In this document: piece by piece, positions 17,702 through 26,310 of the stretch | Position numbering within the stretch: position 1 is the first letter of the stretch | Layout of the letters: the number at the start of each line of letters is the position of its first letter | Source of the DNA: Sipunculus nudus | Lineage: Eukaryota > Annelida > Sipuncula > Golfingiida > Sipunculidae | Length of the DNA stretch: 64,000 nt | Assembly (NCBI GenBank): GCA_026874595.1 | Contig: JAPPUL010000081.1 | Coordinates: forward strand, 944,501-1,008,500 | Direction: 5' to 3' | Program-made: the position numbers and the translations under genes | The notes under the pieces: generated by a model | Database searches by the model: none | The model's input: only the letters and a program-made list of their open reading frames with translations | Told to the model about the DNA's origin: nothing

Positions 17702-18406
17702 ATGAAGAAACTGTTAAAAAAGCTAATGGGGCTTTTACTTGTTGGGTTAATAACACTTATGGGGTCTTTAGGAGTAATCTTATGCTATGCATTTAGACTG
17801 GACTTAACACACAAGATAACGGTATTATGGGCAAAGGGATTACTAAAGGCAGCAGGAGTTAGGCTTAAAATAAAAAACAAAGAAAAGATAAAAGCAAATG
17901 AAAACTATATAATAATAAGCAATCACGTGAATTTATATGACATTCCGCTATTGTTTTTGAGTTTAGAAGAGATAGATATAAAGATGTTTGCGAAGAAGTC
18001 TTTATTTTATGTTCCGCTATTTGGGCTTGCAATATACTGTTGTGAGCATATACTGATAAAGCGAGATGATAGGTTAAGCATATTAAAGGGGTTAAGAGTG
18101 GCAAAGGAAAAACTAGATAATAATAAGTCAATATTGATATTTCCTGAAGGGAGACGTAATGAGAGTGGTGAGCTTGGTGAATTTAAGAAGGGAGCCTTTA
18201 TAATATCGAAGAGTACAAATAAGCCAATATTGCCGATATACATTTTTGGTAATAAGATAGTAACAAAGAGAGATATAAGTCTTAGGAGTTGCGAGGTAGA
18301 GGTTTTGATAGGGGATCCTATAAGTTCTGCTGATATAAAAAAAGATACTAATGTGGTTAAGTTAATAGAGATGACAAAAGCTCGTATGGAAAGTCTAGTA
18401 AACTAA
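17702..18406 (+). CDS. plsC: 1-acyl-sn-glycerol-3-phosphate acyltransferase PlsC
   Basis: Transfers a second acyl chain to lysophosphatidic acid at the inner membrane. The catalytic NHxxxxD motif is NHVNLYD (about 75-81) and the substrate motif is FPEGRRNESGE (about 148-158). A strong hydrophobic N-terminal segment (residues 8-32) anchors it. The 234 residues are normal. Start is ATG 17702, 67 bases after the permease gene. The stop codon falls inside a 15-bp repeat array that continues beyond the gene. Confidence 0.93.
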   Translation: MKKLLKKLMGLLLVGLITLMGSLGVILCYAFRLDLTHKITVLWAKGLLKAAGVRLKIKNKEKIKANENYIIISNHVNLYDIPLLFLSLEEIDIKMFAKKSLFYVPLFGLAIYCCEHILIKRDDRLSILKGLRVAKEKLDNNKSILIFPEGRRNESGELGEFKKGAFIISKSTNKPILPIYIFGNKIVTKRDISLRSCEVEVLIGDPISSADIKKDTNVVKLIEMTKARMESLVN

Positions 18407-18435
18407 AGTCTAGTAAACTAAAGTCTAGTAAACTA
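18391..18435. repeat. 15-bp tandem repeat (three copies) across the plsC stop codon
   Basis: aagtctagtaaacta is repeated three times. The first copy encodes the last residues and stop of PlsC; the other two are non-coding and lead toward ruvX. Confidence 0.9.
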
Positions 18436-18479
18436 AAGAGTTTTATAAATTGGTATTTGGGGAAGTAATTATTAAAATT

Positions 18480-18917
18480 ATGTTAGCTAAGGAAAGAGGT
18501 AAAATACTTTGTATAGATTATGGAACGGTAAGAATGGGGATTGCGATAAGTGATGGGACGAATACGCTAGCAAGTGGACGAGGCTATATAAATGTAGTTG
18601 GCAAATGGAAAACACTTGAAGCTATAGGTAGTATACTTTCGAAGAATTCATGTACTAGTGTAGTGATAGGACTACCTTTATCTTTAAATGGAAATGATAC
18701 TAAAAAGACTCATGAGGTACGATATTTTGCAGATATGGTAAGTGAGTATACAAAAGCTGAGGTAATACTTTGGGATGAGCGGCTTTCGTCTTATGAGGCA
18801 GATATTATAATGCATGAGCTTAAAATACCGCTAAAAAAGCGTAAGGGCAAAAGAGATGAGCTTGCAGCACAGGTTATACTTCAAAGTTATCTAGACGCTG
18901 TTGGCAAAAGAGATTAA
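18480..18917 (+). CDS. ruvX: Putative Holliday-junction resolvase / pre-16S rRNA nuclease RuvX (YqgF)
   Basis: RNase-H-fold protein. The first catalytic Asp lies in ILCIDYGTVRMGIAISD, the second acidic region is VVIGLPLSLNG, and the late motif is WDERLSSYEAD. In E. coli YqgF processes the 5' end of 16S rRNA. The start at ATG 18480 gives MLAKERGKILCIDYG, the usual short leader. An in-frame TTG at 18450 would add ten residues and has a comparable AAAGAG sequence, so the start is not certain. Confidence 0.9.
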   Translation: MLAKERGKILCIDYGTVRMGIAISDGTNTLASGRGYINVVGKWKTLEAIGSILSKNSCTSVVIGLPLSLNGNDTKKTHEVRYFADMVSEYTKAEVILWDERLSSYEADIIMHELKIPLKKRKGKRDELAAQVILQSYLDAVGKRD

Positions 18918-19034
18918 AAAATCATATTAATAATATATAATTTTATTATCTTGTAGGATAGAAAGCTATTAAGATATTTATACTAATTATCTTATACTGC
19001 TTTTAAAAAAAAATAGCCTTGGAGGAATGAGGTT

Positions 19035-19592
19035 ATGAATATATATTATTTTAGATTAGCGTTTATTATGCTACTAACACTAAGTTTTTTGGTTTCTGAT
19101 GCTTATTTATATGGACATAAGGGAGAGAGGGATAGAAAATACTCATATAAATGGGACAAGAGAGCAAAGCAAGAAACATCAATAGAAGGGAAGATAAAAA
19201 AGCAAGCAGATTTTGGGCCAGCTCATAGTATACTCCTTGAGACTACTAAAGGAGATATATACGTAAATCTAGGTTCAACTAGGCGTATAAAGTCTAAAGG
19301 GCTAAAGCTTTTTATAGGAGATAAGATAAAGCTAAAAGGTTATTATATAGCAAAGTCAAGGTATAAGATTTTAATACCTTTAGAGCTAACAAAGGGGTCT
19401 AAAACATACAAATTAATGTCTAAAAAGAGGTTTTGGAAAGGTTTTAGAAAAAGAAAGAGATGGGATGATAGCTATGACGATGATAGGTACGAACATAGAG
19501 AATATAGAGACGACGATAGGTATGAATATAGAGAATACGATGACGACGATAGGTACGAATATAGAGAATACGATGACGACGATAGAAGCTAA
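19035..19592 (+). CDS. Small exported protein with OB-like core and Asp/Tyr/Arg repeat tail
   Basis: 185 residues. A signal peptide (LAFIMLLTLSFLVSDAYL) is followed by a beta-rich core (about 45-125; SIEGKIKKQ, ILLETTKGDIYVNLG, FIGDKIKLKGYYI) whose strand order resembles a small OB-fold. The C-terminal 45 residues repeat RYEYREYDDDD, built from 33-bp-scale duplications. Start is ATG 19035 with a strong GGAGG nine bases upstream. Function is unknown; the charged tail could bind metal or envelope polymers. Confidence 0.75.
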   Translation: MNIYYFRLAFIMLLTLSFLVSDAYLYGHKGERDRKYSYKWDKRAKQETSIEGKIKKQADFGPAHSILLETTKGDIYVNLGSTRRIKSKGLKLFIGDKIKLKGYYIAKSRYKILIPLELTKGSKTYKLMSKKRFWKGFRKRKRWDDSYDDDRYEHREYRDDDRYEYREYDDDDRYEYREYDDDDRS

Positions 19593-19783
19593 TAAGCCGA
19601 CTATGGAAGCTAATAAAAAGTAGCTAATAAAAAGTAGCTAAGCAGAATATGCAAAATATTATAGAAAAACGCACAACAAAAGATAAATACAGCATAAAAG
19701 ATACAAAAGATACAAAAGAAAAGATAAGATTAATAAGACAAGAAGCTATTTGAAAAAAGTATAAAATGATGCTTAAATTAGCT

Positions 19784-20065
19784 ATGAATACAACTTATTC
19801 AAAACACGTTACTGTAAAGAATCGGGAAGGGATACATGCAAGGCCTTCAGTAAAGATAGTTGAACTTACAAACCGCTTTAAAAGTAATCTGACTATAACT
19901 AAAGGCGATCTTACAGTTGACAGTAAAAGCATACTGGATGTTTTGACATTAGCTGCAAGTTATGGCAGCGAGTTAGAGATTAAGGCAACAGGTGAAGATG
20001 CAAGGGAAGCAGTAGATGCTCTTTGCAAACTGCTTTCAACTGAGTTTCATTTTCCAGAAACTTAA
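19784..20065 (+). CDS. ptsH: Phosphocarrier protein HPr
   Basis: Carries phosphate from enzyme I to sugar-specific enzymes II. The active-site histidine is in GIHARPSVKIVELT. The regulatory-serine region is DSKSILDVLTLAA, which matches the HPr kinase target in Gram-positives and some spirochaetes. The Met at 19784 gives the usual short N-terminus; in-frame ATGs at 19766 and 19769 lack good ribosome-binding sites. No other phosphotransferase gene is nearby, so the role could be purely regulatory. Confidence 0.92.
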   Translation: MNTTYSKHVTVKNREGIHARPSVKIVELTNRFKSNLTITKGDLTVDSKSILDVLTLAASYGSELEIKATGEDAREAVDALCKLLSTEFHFPET

Positions 20066-20126
20066 AGTTGGCTTATAACTAGAAACTACTAAAAGCTTAA
20101 TATACTAAAATAAAAGCCGTTTAAGG

Positions 20127-21506
20127 CTAAAAGAATCTAACCTCCTTCCCAAAAGCTTTATTAAGAGAAGTAAAACCCTCATTATGCGAAAAAACAACCT
20201 CTCCGCCGACAATCGTTTTTACTATTCTAGAAGAGAATCTATGTCCCACAAAGACATTCCACTTTGCCTTTGTATAAATATCATTATCTGACATGATATA
20301 GCTCATACTAGGGTCAACAATCATAAGGTCCGCATCAAAGCCCTCTTTTATAAATCCTTTATTCTCTATCTTGAATATTTTGGCAGCGTTAGTACTTGTA
20401 ATATCAACAAAACGTTTAATGGATATATTATTCTTATGAACTTGATCTAAGAAAAGGGGAATAAAGCTTTCAAGGCCGGGGAGTCCAGATGGTATTTTGT
20501 TGTACTGTGTTTGTCTTTTTTCAGAGGCTAGATGAGGAGCATGGTCAGTCCCTACTAAATCTATATTCTTATCAGAAGCCAAAAAGCTTTTATATAGTAA
20601 TTCTTGGTCTTTGGCTGCTCTTATAGGTGGATTTACTTTAGCTAAATAAGCTTTGCCACTGGCTTTTAATTTCTCTTTGGATAAAAATAAATGATGCGGA
20701 CTTACTTCTGTATATATTTGGCCATGCTTAGTAAGCTCATCGCCTCCTTCGCCTCCTTCCATCTTGAATTTATTTATAAGCTTAATTTCTTCATAAGTTG
20801 AAACATGACAAAAATATATACGAGTTTGTGTAGAGGCTTTGAATATATCCAATATCTTAGATACTGCATTATAAGCACATCTTTTATCTCGTAACTGCTC
20901 ATGGTAATCAAGTATATTTATCTTATCCGACATAGCCCCATAGCGACTACGATTATTTGATAAGATTAATTCGTCTTCGGCATGAAAGCATATTACTTTG
21001 CCTTTGGAAACATTTAATACCTTTTTTAGATATTCTGCATCTGACACAAGTAAATTACCTGTGCTTGAACCAAAATATACCTTAAGGCCTGCAACCTTGC
21101 CAAGTACTGACTTTATCTCTTTAAGATTATCTTTAGTTACGCCAAAATGAAAACCAAAATTAACTAGTGAATGGCGACTTGCAAGTTCAACTTTATCCTC
21201 AAGTGCTTTTTTGGTTGTTGTTGGAGGACTCGTATTCGGCATGTCAAGCACCGTAGTAACACCGCCTGAGACTGCTGCCATTGAGCCATGTTGCCAATCC
21301 TCTTTTTCTTCATTGCCCGGTACGCGAAAATGAACATGAGGATCTATTGCGCCAGGCAGTATCCAATGCGACTTACAATCTATAATCTTGCCTTCTTTAA
21401 ACTCACTTTGTGATATCCTTTTTATTTTACCATCTTTTATTAATAAGCTTCTCCTGCACAAGCCCTCTTTTGACAAATATACTTTACCATTGTTTAATGA
21501 AAGCAC
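20127..21506 (-). CDS. pyrC: Dihydroorotase
   Basis: Closes carbamoyl-aspartate to dihydroorotate in pyrimidine synthesis. The metal site motif is DPHVHFRVPG with KEDW following. Further landmarks are SGGVTTVLDMPNT, FHAEDE, YFCHVST, EVSPHHL and GTDHAPH (the catalytic Asp). The 459 residues fit type I dihydroorotases; a hydantoinase is a less likely alternative given the KEDW signature. Codon endings shift along this gene, T-ended near 20.1 kb and A-ended near 21.4 kb. Confidence 0.92.
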   Translation of the reverse strand: MLSLNNGKVYLSKEGLCRRSLLIKDGKIKRISQSEFKEGKIIDCKSHWILPGAIDPHVHFRVPGNEEKEDWQHGSMAAVSGGVTTVLDMPNTSPPTTTKKALEDKVELASRHSLVNFGFHFGVTKDNLKEIKSVLGKVAGLKVYFGSSTGNLLVSDAEYLKKVLNVSKGKVICFHAEDELILSNNRSRYGAMSDKINILDYHEQLRDKRCAYNAVSKILDIFKASTQTRIYFCHVSTYEEIKLINKFKMEGGEGGDELTKHGQIYTEVSPHHLFLSKEKLKASGKAYLAKVNPPIRAAKDQELLYKSFLASDKNIDLVGTDHAPHLASEKRQTQYNKIPSGLPGLESFIPLFLDQVHKNNISIKRFVDITSTNAAKIFKIENKGFIKEGFDADLMIVDPSMSYIMSDNDIYTKAKWNVFVGHRFSSRIVKTIVGGEVVFSHNEGFTSLNKAFGKEVRFF

Positions 21507-21719
21507 TTCTATATCCTTTTTATCTTGCTTTTTATCTTGCTTTTTATCTTATTTGCTTTTTTATTTTGCTCTTATTTTGTTCTCTTCCAAAAGCCATATT
21601 GAAAATTACCTCTTTCCATTAAATAATAATTTAAGGATTTGTTTTGTTGCTTTTTATTATCCTTTTATAGCTTGGAAAATACATAACTTAAAATTTGAGC
21701 ATTTTGCTCTTTATGGATT

Positions 21720-22370
21720 ATGAAATTTAAGGAAAATATAAAAAAGATTGCTTTCTTTCTTTCGGGGAATGGGTCTACTTTAGAAAATCTTTTTTTATAC
21801 ATTAACAAAAATAAGCTAAACGCTTTAATTGCTATCGTTATTAGCAGTAAAAAAAGCGCTTATGGCGTTATAAGAGCTAAGGAGCTTAATATTCCGGTTA
21901 AGATAATTCCATACATGAATTATAAAGATAACACAAAGCTTTATAGCAATGAGATTACGAACGCCATAAGTCCTTATAATATCGACTTAATTGTATTTGG
22001 CGGCTTTCTTTCTAAGTATATTGTGCCAAAGCAATACGAAAATAAGGTTATTAATATTCATCCTTCTTTACTTCCTTCTTTTTCGGGTAAGGGATTTTAT
22101 GGGGATATGGTACATAAGGCAGTTCTTGATTATGGGGTTAAAGTGAGTGGATGTACGGTGCACTTTGTAAATAACGATTATGATGCGGGGCCTATTATTG
22201 CTCAAGAAGTGGTCTTTGTTGAAGAAGACGATACAATCGACTCTTTACAACAAAAAGTTAATTCTTTAGAAAAAATTATTTATCCTAAAATAATTAAGCT
22301 TATCCTAGAAAACAAAATCTTTGTTATGAACGGCAAAGTCTTAATCAAAGAAGATTATACTAAGTTATAA
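21720..22370 (+). CDS. purN: Phosphoribosylglycinamide formyltransferase PurN
   Basis: Adds the formyl group from 10-formyl-tetrahydrofolate to GAR in purine synthesis. FLSGNGSTLENL is the phosphate-binding start, NIHPSLLPSFSGKGFYG holds the catalytic Asn and His, and HFVNNDYDAGPIIAQ holds the catalytic Asp. The 216 residues are normal. No other purine gene is in the window, so it is a scattered pathway member. Confidence 0.94.
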   Translation: MKFKENIKKIAFFLSGNGSTLENLFLYINKNKLNALIAIVISSKKSAYGVIRAKELNIPVKIIPYMNYKDNTKLYSNEITNAISPYNIDLIVFGGFLSKYIVPKQYENKVINIHPSLLPSFSGKGFYGDMVHKAVLDYGVKVSGCTVHFVNNDYDAGPIIAQEVVFVEEDDTIDSLQQKVNSLEKIIYPKIIKLILENKIFVMNGKVLIKEDYTKL

Positions 22371-22448
22371 TATTTTTCTTAGATTCTACTCAATGTGAAT
22401 TTTCTACTATCTACGGTCGACTAGTATCCATGTTTTGATATCAATCTA

Positions 22449-22464
22449 TAACCTAATTAGGTTA
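22449..22464. promoter_or_regulatory. 16-bp perfect palindrome, candidate operator
   Basis: TAACCTAATTAGGTTA is a perfect palindrome 37 bases upstream of the TTG start of the next gene. Its position and length suit a dimeric repressor site. A TTGATA precedes it at 22435-22440, but no well-spaced -10 box is clear. The binding protein is unknown. Confidence 0.45.
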
Positions 22465-22501
22465 GTACATTTTTCATTTAGTTATCCACGGAGGGATAAT
22501 A

Positions 22502-22879
22502 TTGCATAAAGAGAATTTACATAAAGACAATATTTTAGTTGATAGGATTGAACAACTAGAAGAATACTTAAAGTTAGAATATCCTTATCAAGAGCTTAAA
22601 ATACATGATTTTTTAAGGGACATAAAAGAAATTAAGAACAACCTAAGTGTTATTGGCATATTAAATTATCTAGTTGAGATGTATGATGATGGAGTTAGCT
22701 CGAAGGAGATAGCTAGAAATGTTAAGAAAACTCAAAAGATATTTAACATTGCAAGTGAATATATAACTTCTACTGAAACTGACGACACGATTTCCTCACT
22801 CTCAAAAGAGATTCATGAAATCATTGTTAAGCACTTGGAGATTGCTTTGTATTTCTACAAAAAAGAGTATAACATTTAA
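22502..22879 (+). CDS. Small cytosolic helical protein, function unknown
   Basis: 125 residues, no signal peptide, predicted almost all helical and acidic/Lys-rich. DGVSSKEIARNVKKTQKIFNI (about 61-81) could be a helix-turn-helix-like segment but is not convincing. The TTG start is supported by GGAGGG six bases upstream, one of the best ribosome-binding sites nearby. It is preceded by the 16-bp palindrome, raising the possibility of autoregulation. No family was recognised. Confidence 0.7.
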   Translation: MHKENLHKDNILVDRIEQLEEYLKLEYPYQELKIHDFLRDIKEIKNNLSVIGILNYLVEMYDDGVSSKEIARNVKKTQKIFNIASEYITSTETDDTISSLSKEIHEIIVKHLEIALYFYKKEYNI

Positions 22880-23251
22880 GGCAAAGTTTTTAAACATAGA
22901 CTTTATCCTTAATATCACTTTTAACATATCAGAAAAACAAAAACTCTATCACAAAACTCGCAAAACTGACTCAGACAAAAAGACTTTTAGTTTATATAAG
23001 GCAGTGCATCAACTGACGAAACTCAACACCCACCTCGAGCATATCTTTAAATATGCCCAGTTTGCTCCTATTTACTAAGCGTAAAACAAAACATAGGTTG
23101 TATTTTGGTAGACTGGGAGGGGAACACAAAATACAACCTCTGTGACTAATCTAAGTATACCTAATTATTCAAAATAATTCAAGTTTTATGCTTTTTTTTT
23201 GTTATTTATATGATTTTTGTATTAAGATAATCTTTTAATAGGGAGAATTCT
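22880..23251. other. Non-coding stretch between converging genes
   Basis: About 370 bases. The only clear structure is the 13-bp inverted repeat at 23095-23139. Short reading frames here have no ribosome-binding site and are probably chance. Confidence 0.5.
23095..23139. repeat. 13-bp perfect inverted repeat with 19-nt purine-rich loop
   Basis: AGGTTGTATTTTG (23095-23107) pairs with CAAAATACAACCT (23127-23139). The loop contains GGGAGGGG. It lies between converging genes (the unknown gene and recJ). No U-run follows on either side, so it is not a standard terminator; a structured RNA or a two-way stop signal is possible. Confidence 0.7.
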
Positions 23252-25099
23252 TCAAACAATTAAACTTTCTCGTACATCAACTATTTCACAAGTAATATTT
23301 TCGTTACGACTACTTAACCTAAAGGCTATATCTATCATTTCTTTACCTTTAAGCTTTTCTATATATGATGTTTGTCCAAATGCCACAAATGCTTGTTCTT
23401 TGCCATCCATATCCGAAACACAAAGTAATGTGTCAAGTCCTCTTCTTGATTCCTTTATAGATACTATTTTAACATTCTCAAGCATATAGATAGGTACTAA
23501 ATTGCCCACTCCAAAGGGTCTTAGTTTATCTTGTTGCTTTACTAATTCTAAACATATATCTTTAAGCTTTATTTTACTATCTATCTTAAGTTTAACTTCT
23601 TCCTCCTCCAAGCTATCCTGCAAACTTAATAAACTTTCTATAAATCGGCCTGCGTGTCTTTCCTCAAGCGAAAAACCTGCCGCTTTGCTATGTCCTCCTG
23701 AATATAGGAAATATTCACTGTGCTTGCTTATTATATCGCCCATATTAAACCCGCCATATGCCCGTGCTGAACCTGTATATATATCACTTTCGCGGTTGCT
23801 CATCACTATACAATTCCTTTTATATTTATTTACAACTCTTTGTGCTATTAAGCCTATTATCCCTTGATTCCAGCTTTTTGATATTAATAATATTATCTTA
23901 TCATCTTGTAATTTATTCTTCTCTATCTCTAGTATCGCCTCTTCAAAATATTGTTCTGTAAGCTGTTTACGTTTATTATTAAGGTTATATAGTTCTTGCG
24001 AAAGGCGTTTTGTTTCTTCTTTATCCTTTGTAGTAAGTAATTCAAAAGCTAGGCTTGGAGAGCCTATCCTGCCTGCTGCATTCAACATTGGCCCTATTAC
24101 ATAGCCTATGGTGTCTTCTGTTATCTTACTAAGACCTCTGCCTATATTAATAATCTCTTTAAATCCATGCATATTACTATTTATAGCGCCATTGCAAAGC
24201 TTACCTAGTACTTTTAGCCCTTCTGATACAAAATACCTATTTTCACCTCGTAATGGTGCCATGTCTTGATATGTCCCTACTGCTACCAAATCTATATATC
24301 TTTCTTGGAAATATCTACTCTCTCTCTCCTCCAATACCATCTTTCCTAATGCCTCTGTTAGCTTATATACTAAGCCTACTGCCGATAAACCTTTATCTTT
24401 ATATTCACAGTCTTTTTGTTTAGGATTTATAATAGCATAGGCTTTAGGCAACTCATCCTCCACTCTATGATGATCTATTACTATAACATCTATTCCTAAC
24501 TCCGTTGCGTATGCTATCTCTTTACATGCACTCGTTCCGTTATCTATTGTGATTAGTATATCTGCTCCAAACTCCTTAGCCTCCCTTACTCCCTTAATCT
24601 TTAATCCATAGCCATCTTCAAAACGTTCTGGTAATATTACCTTACTTACTACTGCTCGCTTAGTAAAATAGGAATACACTTGGAAAAACATGTACAGCAA
24701 GCTCGAACCCGTTATTCCGTCTGCATCATAATCTCCATAAACTATTATCTTTTCAAAATTCTTTAATCCCTTTTCAAGCCTTATTGCCGCTTTCTTTAGA
24801 TCTTTTAGTATGTAAGGATTTGTTTCTTCGTAGGATGGCTTTTTACATTCAATAAAGTCTTTTATTAAAGTCTCACTATTAAAGCCTCTATTTAACAATA
24901 TATTCAGTATAATCTCACTCAAACCAAGCTTATCTATTATATGACTAGCTTCACTCTCTTTTAATTTCTCACTTTTTGCCTCATTTACCCCATTTGCCCC
25001 ATTTGCTAAAGCCGTTGCCAGCCTTTCCTTTAAGCCACCTCTCTCTAAGTCCCCTCCTACCTTCCCACTCTCCTCCCAAATGTATCGCACATCTAACAC
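23252..25099 (-). CDS. recJ: Single-stranded-DNA exonuclease RecJ
   Basis: 5'-3' exonuclease in recombination and mismatch repair. The DHH domain shows VYGDYDADGITG (120-131) and IDHHRVE (about 209-215), then DHHA1 with YSGGHSKAAGFSLEE and the OB-fold C-terminus (RPFGVGN). The 615 residues are normal. The N-terminal 55 residues are low-complexity, with an ANGANGVN stretch from short duplications. Start is GTG at 25099, overlapping the upstream polyprenyl synthase stop by seven bases, so the genes are co-transcribed. Confidence 0.95.
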   Translation of the reverse strand: MLDVRYIWEESGKVGGDLERGGLKERLATALANGANGVNEAKSEKLKESEASHIIDKLGLSEIILNILLNRGFNSETLIKDFIECKKPSYEETNPYILKDLKKAAIRLEKGLKNFEKIIVYGDYDADGITGSSLLYMFFQVYSYFTKRAVVSKVILPERFEDGYGLKIKGVREAKEFGADILITIDNGTSACKEIAYATELGIDVIVIDHHRVEDELPKAYAIINPKQKDCEYKDKGLSAVGLVYKLTEALGKMVLEERESRYFQERYIDLVAVGTYQDMAPLRGENRYFVSEGLKVLGKLCNGAINSNMHGFKEIINIGRGLSKITEDTIGYVIGPMLNAAGRIGSPSLAFELLTTKDKEETKRLSQELYNLNNKRKQLTEQYFEEAILEIEKNKLQDDKIILLISKSWNQGIIGLIAQRVVNKYKRNCIVMSNRESDIYTGSARAYGGFNMGDIISKHSEYFLYSGGHSKAAGFSLEERHAGRFIESLLSLQDSLEEEEVKLKIDSKIKLKDICLELVKQQDKLRPFGVGNLVPIYMLENVKIVSIKESRRGLDTLLCVSDMDGKEQAFVAFGQTSYIEKLKGKEMIDIAFRLSSRNENITCEIVDVRESLIV

Positions 25100-26139
25100 C
25101 TTCTGTTTACTACAAAATCTGCAACGCCATTTAACAATATCCGCATCTTCTCATTCTCAAACCCTTTGACTTCCTTCTTAGCCTGCTCTATATAATATTC
25201 CGCCTTAGCCCTTGTATAGTCTATACTGCCCATTTTCTTTAGTAAAGAAACGACCTCTGCTAAATTACCTTCGTTTTCGCTCCCTTCGTTTTTAGCCCCT
25301 TCGTTTTTAGCCCCTTCGAGAAGCCCTATGAAAACTCCAGTTTCAATACCGCCAGTATCCAGTGCATGGATTACTGGCAGCGTTATGTAGCCATTTAATA
25401 TGTCTTTTAATATGTCTTTTCCAAGCTCTTCTTTATTACCTACAAAATCTAAATAGTCATCGTAGAGTTGAAATGCCATGCCAAGATTATGACCATATCT
25501 ATATAACTTCTCTTGTGATTCAACACTATCTGAAAACGATATAAGTGAGCCCACTCGACAACTTTCCGCTATTAAGGAAGCTGTTTTGTCTTCTATTATT
25601 GAAAGATAATCTTGTATTTTGATTTTATAATTATTTCTAAAACTATTTTGGCGTATCTCTCCTACACATATTTTGGATGTTGTTTCAGATAAGTATTCTA
25701 TAATCTTAAGCGATCCAAACTTTGACAATATCACAAACGCTTTAGAAAATAAAAAATCACCAAATAATACCGATGCCGTGCGACCCCATTTGCTATTATA
25801 CGTTTTAGAGCCTCGTCTTAGCTTTGCATCATCATTAACATCATCATGCACTAGTGTTGCTATATGGATTAATTCTATACATAATCCAAGATCTACTATA
25901 TCTTGATATCGGCTGCTCTTGTGCCCCTTTTCCCATATCTGTGACGTTATAAATAATAAGGCAGGTCTTACTTGCTTACCCTGTTTAGAAAATACGTAGT
26001 CAACCATCTTCTGCATCACCTCATCTTGGCTTACCACATATTTTTTGAAACGCTCTTCTATTAAATTAAGCGGGTTTTGTATCTCTTTTAACACCGCCTC
26101 CAACGACAGCTCTTTACTCATCATCCCTTCACTATACAC
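25093..26139 (-). CDS. Polyprenyl diphosphate synthase (trans-isoprenyl family)
   Basis: Makes an isoprenoid diphosphate chain, for undecaprenyl carrier or quinone side chains. The first Asp-rich motif is LVHDDVNDDAKLRRG and the second is YDDYLDFVGN; the KQVRPALLF segment near residue 55 binds diphosphate. At 348 residues it is nearer the medium/long-chain (octaprenyl/heptaprenyl) synthases than FPP synthase. A GAKNEG repeat interrupts the C-terminal third. Product chain length cannot be read from sequence alone. Confidence 0.9.
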   Translation of the reverse strand: MYSEGMMSKELSLEAVLKEIQNPLNLIEERFKKYVVSQDEVMQKMVDYVFSKQGKQVRPALLFITSQIWEKGHKSSRYQDIVDLGLCIELIHIATLVHDDVNDDAKLRRGSKTYNSKWGRTASVLFGDFLFSKAFVILSKFGSLKIIEYLSETTSKICVGEIRQNSFRNNYKIKIQDYLSIIEDKTASLIAESCRVGSLISFSDSVESQEKLYRYGHNLGMAFQLYDDYLDFVGNKEELGKDILKDILNGYITLPVIHALDTGGIETGVFIGLLEGAKNEGAKNEGSENEGNLAEVVSLLKKMGSIDYTRAKAEYYIEQAKKEVKGFENEKMRILLNGVADFVVNRRC

Positions 26140-26232
26140 ATCAAAAACACCTCTTCATATAGCACTCTTCATAAGTTTCTCCAATAATTCCACTATCACA
26201 TATTAACACAAAGCCTCTTGGCAATAAAATTA

Positions 26233-26291
26233 TATGTCAGGGCACAATGTCTTAAGGAGACAAACAATATAAACACTAATGCCCTAACATA
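26233..26291 (-). terminator. Putative terminator downstream of the exported HEAT-like gene
   Basis: On the minus strand TATGTTAGGGCA and TGCCCTGACATA form a 12-bp stem with one G-U pair. The 35-nt loop holds a small inner hairpin (GTCT/AGAC), and the stem is followed by a U-rich stretch. The loop is longer than usual, so this is a moderate call. Confidence 0.5.
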
Positions 26292-26310
26292 TCCCAACCT
26301 TTACCGTCTA

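Noticed and set aside
22480-22490. TTATCCACG as a DnaA box or replication origin
   Set aside because: A single near-match with no cluster, no dnaA or dnaN and no AT-rich unwinding block arranged around it.
22815-23078. Open frame running from the end of the 22502-22879 gene into the gap
   Set aside because: It starts inside the upstream gene in another frame, has no ribosome-binding site and shows no recognisable domain.
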